Source: Chloroflexota bacterium
GTDB lineage: Bacteria; Chloroflexota; Anaerolineae; Anaerolineales; Villigracilaceae
Assembly (NCBI GenBank): GCA_020217065.1
Contig: JAIWOB010000135.1
Coordinates: 1 to 10,000 of the forward strand
Reading direction: 5' to 3'
DNA: 10,000 nucleotides
This document shows positions 7,501 through 10,000 of this stretch, in pieces. Made by a program: the position numbers and the translations under genes. Position 1 is the stretch's first letter, and each line of letters opens with the position of its first letter. Below the pieces are notes generated by a model. It was given only the letters and a program-made list of their open reading frames with translations, searched no databases and had not been told where the DNA came from.

Positions 7501-8656
7501 GGGATTTTCTCCTCAAATCACGATAAATAAAGACCACCGCAACCAACGCGCTGACAATGGAAAGCGCGGGAATTGCATACAGATAAAGTTGGTCGTCGAA
7601 TTCCTGCGCCAGCAAAATTCCAGTCGCGGTGATGAAGGCGGTCGCGAAAGAGAGCGGAAGCAAGACCTTCCAGCCAAAGGACATCAAACGGTCGTAGCGG
7701 ATGCGGGGCCAGGTGGCGCGAATCCAAATCATGCCAAACAATAAAACGATGACTTTAATCAGCAAATAAACGGGACCAAGAAACCACGCCTTGAATTGCC
7801 ACGAGCCAATCGTCCAGACGGAATCCACGGCGAGGAAGGTGTCTTTCAAAAACCAAATCTCGCGGTAGCCGCCGAAGAAGAGCGTGGCGGCAATCATCGA
7901 GATGACAATCATTTTTTGATACTCCGCCATGAAGAAGAGCGCGAATTTCATGCCGGAGTACTCCGAGTGATAACCAGCGGTGAGTTCCTGCTCGGCTTCA
8001 GGCATGTCGAACGGCGCGCGGTTGACCTCCGCCAGCGTGACAATCAAAAAGATGACCGCGCCCACAGGCTGAATCACAGCAAACCATATATCGCGCTGGG
8101 CGTTCACAATTTCGTTCAGGTTCATCGAATCGCCCAAAACGACGGCGGTTGCAAAACACAGTCCAAGCGAAAGTTCGTAGGAAATCATCTGCGCCGTGGC
8201 TCGCACGCCGCCGAGCATGGCGTACTTGTTGTTGCTCGACCAGCCCGCCAGCACAATTCCGTACACCGCAATCGAAGCGATGGATGTCAGATACAACACG
8301 CCAACGTTGAGGTTGGCGACGTACAAAGTGATTTCACGTCCGAACAAGTTGAACGAAGTCCCCAGCGGAATGACCGCCGCTAAAACCAGCGACGGGACAA
8401 CCGTCAGCACGGGCGCGAGCAAAAAGGCGACCTTATACACCCGCGAAGGCGTAAACTCCTCCTTGAAAATCAACTTGACCGCGTCCGCAATCGGCTGGAG
8501 CAAGCCCTGATAGCCCGCGCGGTTGGGACCCACCCGCACCTGAATCCGCGCCAGCGCTCGACGCTCGTACAAGGTCAGGTAGGCGAATCCAACCAACAGG
8601 ACGAGACACAGAACCAGTCCCTTGATTACCCATTCAAGCCAGATAGTCCAATCCAT
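7487..8656 (-). CDS. nuoH: NADH-quinone oxidoreductase subunit H
   Basis: Membrane subunit (ND1 homologue) that forms much of the quinone-binding chamber and joins the peripheral and membrane arms. The 389 residues hold about eight or nine transmembrane helices. Family signatures: YERRALARIQVRVGPNRAG (30-48), the GWSSNNKYAMLGGVRATAQM segment (138-157), and the acidic E-channel region with Glu210, Glu220, Glu223 and GYHSEYSGMKFALFFMAEY (228-246), then WPRIRYDRLM (316-325). It is longer than the E. coli protein (325), mainly through a C-terminal helix and basic tail, within the range known for other phyla. The ATG at 8656 is 1 nt after the nuoG stop and is preceded by AGGTGA at normal spacing inside the nuoG end, so the two genes are coupled. 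It overlaps nuoI by 14 bp. Confidence 0.97.
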   Translation of the reverse strand: MDWTIWLEWVIKGLVLCLVLLVGFAYLTLYERRALARIQVRVGPNRAGYQGLLQPIADAVKLIFKEEFTPSRVYKVAFLLAPVLTVVPSLVLAAVIPLGTSFNLFGREITLYVANLNVGVLYLTSIASIAVYGIVLAGWSSNNKYAMLGGVRATAQMISYELSLGLCFATAVVLGDSMNLNEIVNAQRDIWFAVIQPVGAVIFLIVTLAEVNRAPFDMPEAEQELTAGYHSEYSGMKFALFFMAEYQKMIVISMIAATLFFGGYREIWFLKDTFLAVDSVWTIGSWQFKAWFLGPVYLLIKVIVLLFGMIWIRATWPRIRYDRLMSFGWKVLLPLSFATAFITATGILLAQEFDDQLYLYAIPALSIVSALVAVVFIYRDLRRKSHGRI

Positions 8657-8657
8657 A

Positions 8658-10000
8658 TCACTTCACCTTCGCCACAACAGGTTCCCGAATCCCCAGCCCC
8701 ATGCTGCGCGGAACCAGCGCCACACCCGTCGAGATGGCGTCGTCGAGTTTGAGGGTCGCTTCGGCTTTGACTGCCCCAAAACTGATTTTCACCTTTGCGC
8801 CGGCTTCCAGCCCAAGAGTTTTTGCAGTGGACGGATGCAGCGTCACCGAGGCTTCGCCAATTCGTTGATGGAGCAATTGCGCGGGGTTGACCGTCGCGCC
8901 GAGGTCGTACAACTTGCTGACGGGGACCGCCAGCAGTTCGTTCTCCTTCGGACGAAGAGCGGCTTCCTTTCTGACCTTCGGGATGTGCAATGTTTTCCCA
9001 ATTTGCGCGGTCGGGACGAGTTGCACGCCCAGCCCCTGCGTGTTCTCATAGGTCGTGCCGCCGTAGTACAGGTCGCTGCGCCCGATGATGGGATATTGAC
9101 CGCGCACTTCGGCGAGTTTCTCGTAATTCAAATCGGCAAAGGCTTCGAGCGAATTGGAGAGGATGTCGAAGACCACCGAAGCGGACGTGCCTTCGAGGAT
9201 GACGCCCATGCCCTTGGCAACCTGTGAGGTGATTGCAAAATCGGGCTTGGTCTCACCCTTGGGCGGGACAGCCGCGTAGAACCTCTGCACGCGGCGCTCG
9301 CCCGAAGTGAAGGTCCCTTCGCGCTCGGTGAATGCCTGCGCGGGGAAGACCACGTCCGCGATTTCGGTCGTGGCGGTTTCGAGGATGTCCTGCACGGCGA
9401 CGAACTTCGCGCCTTTGAGCGCCTTCGCCAGCGCGGGGTCATCGCCCACGGGGTCAGCGCCGACGATGTACACCGCCTTGCCTTTGAGCGCCTTTTCCAA
9501 ATCGGGTTCGGGACGGAAGCCAACCTCCCACGCGCCCTGGTCGTTGACCCTCTGCCAGACGCCAATCAAGCCGTTGTTCGGCTTGCCAACGCGTTCGGTC
9601 TCTTTCAACAACGCGGCGCAAGCCGAAGCCAGCATGGACGAGCCGTTCAAGCCGAGTCCTTCGCTGCCGAAGAAAATCAGCGCGTTCTTCGCCTTGGCAA
9701 ACTCGTCGGAGATTTTGGTCTTGCGGCTGAAATCGTTGACCGTCTTGACCTCGTCGCCATACGCATAGCGGATGACGTACTTCGCAAATTTGTCGAGCTT
9801 GGTCTCGCGCGGGTTGGCGACGATGAGCGTCGCGCCACGGTCGGCGGCTTGCTTGACCCGCAGCCACCAAATCGGCGCTTCCTGATACAAGTCCGAAGCC
9901 ACCACGAGGATGGCGTCGCCCTTGCCCATCTCGCCGATGTTCGTCCCCTGCCCCACGCCGACGAGCGAGACAATGTCCCCGCCGCCCATGTCGGAATACA
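8658..10000 (-). CDS. nuoG: NADH-quinone oxidoreductase subunit G, C-terminal half (5' part off window)
   Basis: Large peripheral-arm subunit of the molybdopterin-oxidoreductase fold; in complex I it holds several Fe-S clusters in its N-terminal half, which is off the window. The visible 447 codons carry the degenerate MopB domain (for example LVVASDLYQEAPIWWLRVKQ, then ATLIVANPRETKLDKFAKYV; further on VYIVGADPVGDDPAL and IADVVFPAQAFTEREGTFTS) and a C-terminal barrel domain beginning near PAQLLHQRIGEASVTLHP and ending GLGIREPVVAKVK. The first ATG in this stretch, at 9989, is not the start: the frame is open upstream (Tyr-Ser-Asp before it) and the family is about 900 residues. The stop TGA at 8660-8658 is 1 nt before nuoH. 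Formate dehydrogenase or nitrate reductase relatives share the fold, but the direct coupling to nuoH makes NuoG the right call. Confidence 0.95.
   Translation of the reverse strand, partial: YSDMGGGDIVSLVGVGQGTNIGEMGKGDAILVVASDLYQEAPIWWLRVKQAADRGATLIVANPRETKLDKFAKYVIRYAYGDEVKTVNDFSRKTKISDEFAKAKNALIFFGSEGLGLNGSSMLASACAALLKETERVGKPNNGLIGVWQRVNDQGAWEVGFRPEPDLEKALKGKAVYIVGADPVGDDPALAKALKGAKFVAVQDILETATTEIADVVFPAQAFTEREGTFTSGERRVQRFYAAVPPKGETKPDFAITSQVAKGMGVILEGTSASVVFDILSNSLEAFADLNYEKLAEVRGQYPIIGRSDLYYGGTTYENTQGLGVQLVPTAQIGKTLHIPKVRKEAALRPKENELLAVPVSKLYDLGATVNPAQLLHQRIGEASVTLHPSTAKTLGLEAGAKVKISFGAVKAEATLKLDDAISTGVALVPRSMGLGIREPVVAKVK

Noticed and set aside
8658..10000. Molybdopterin enzyme other than complex I (formate dehydrogenase or nitrate reductase type)
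   Set aside because: The fold is shared, but the gene sits 1 nt upstream of nuoH in canonical nuo order, and the MopB region looks like the degenerate form found in NuoG.

Overview
The window is the distal part of a respiratory complex I (NADH:quinone oxidoreductase, nuo/ndh) operon, all on the minus strand and so read right to left: nuoG (3' part), nuoH, nuoI, nuoJ, nuoK, nuoL, nuoM, nuoN. A strong intrinsic terminator follows nuoN. A separate minus-strand gene for a secreted fasciclin-domain lipoprotein then begins and runs off the left edge. Gene order is the canonical bacterial nuoA-N order; nuoA-F and the 5' part of nuoG would lie beyond position 10000. The protein sequences (moderately G+C-rich coding, NuoJ and NuoK types, Pro/Thr-rich linker after the lipoprotein signal) look most like Chloroflexota, perhaps Anaerolineae. 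That placement is inferred from general resemblance and not from a search.

Layout, right to left: nuoG 3' part (10000-8658), nuoH (8656-7487), nuoI (7500-6979), nuoJ (6919-6392), nuoK (6395-6075), nuoL (5960-3840), nuoM (3741-2254), nuoN (2207-771), terminator (about 749-715), promoter (655-628), FAS1 lipoprotein (561 to beyond 1). NuoG and NuoI belong to the peripheral electron-transfer arm. NuoH and NuoI form the junction near the quinone site. NuoJ, K, L, M and N form the proton-pumping membrane arm. The conserved membrane Glu/Lys residues of H, K, L, M and N are visible, so the complex looks functional.

The genes themselves are ordinary. The unusual part is the spaces between them. G/H, H/I and J/K are tightly coupled (1-nt gap, 14-bp overlap, 4-bp overlap). 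Each of the four real gaps (I/J, K/L, L/M, M/N) holds a long inverted repeat. Two of these (I/J and M/N) are 56-bp elements built of eight 7-bp units in mirror arrangement. The other two are unrelated palindromes that look like dispersed intergenic repeats. Some repeat arms enter the coding ends of NuoM and NuoI, and others create false in-frame upstream start codons for nuoL and nuoJ. NuoL also carries a His/Lys-rich insertion. I found no sign of a new defence system, mobile gene, CRISPR array or RNA gene.
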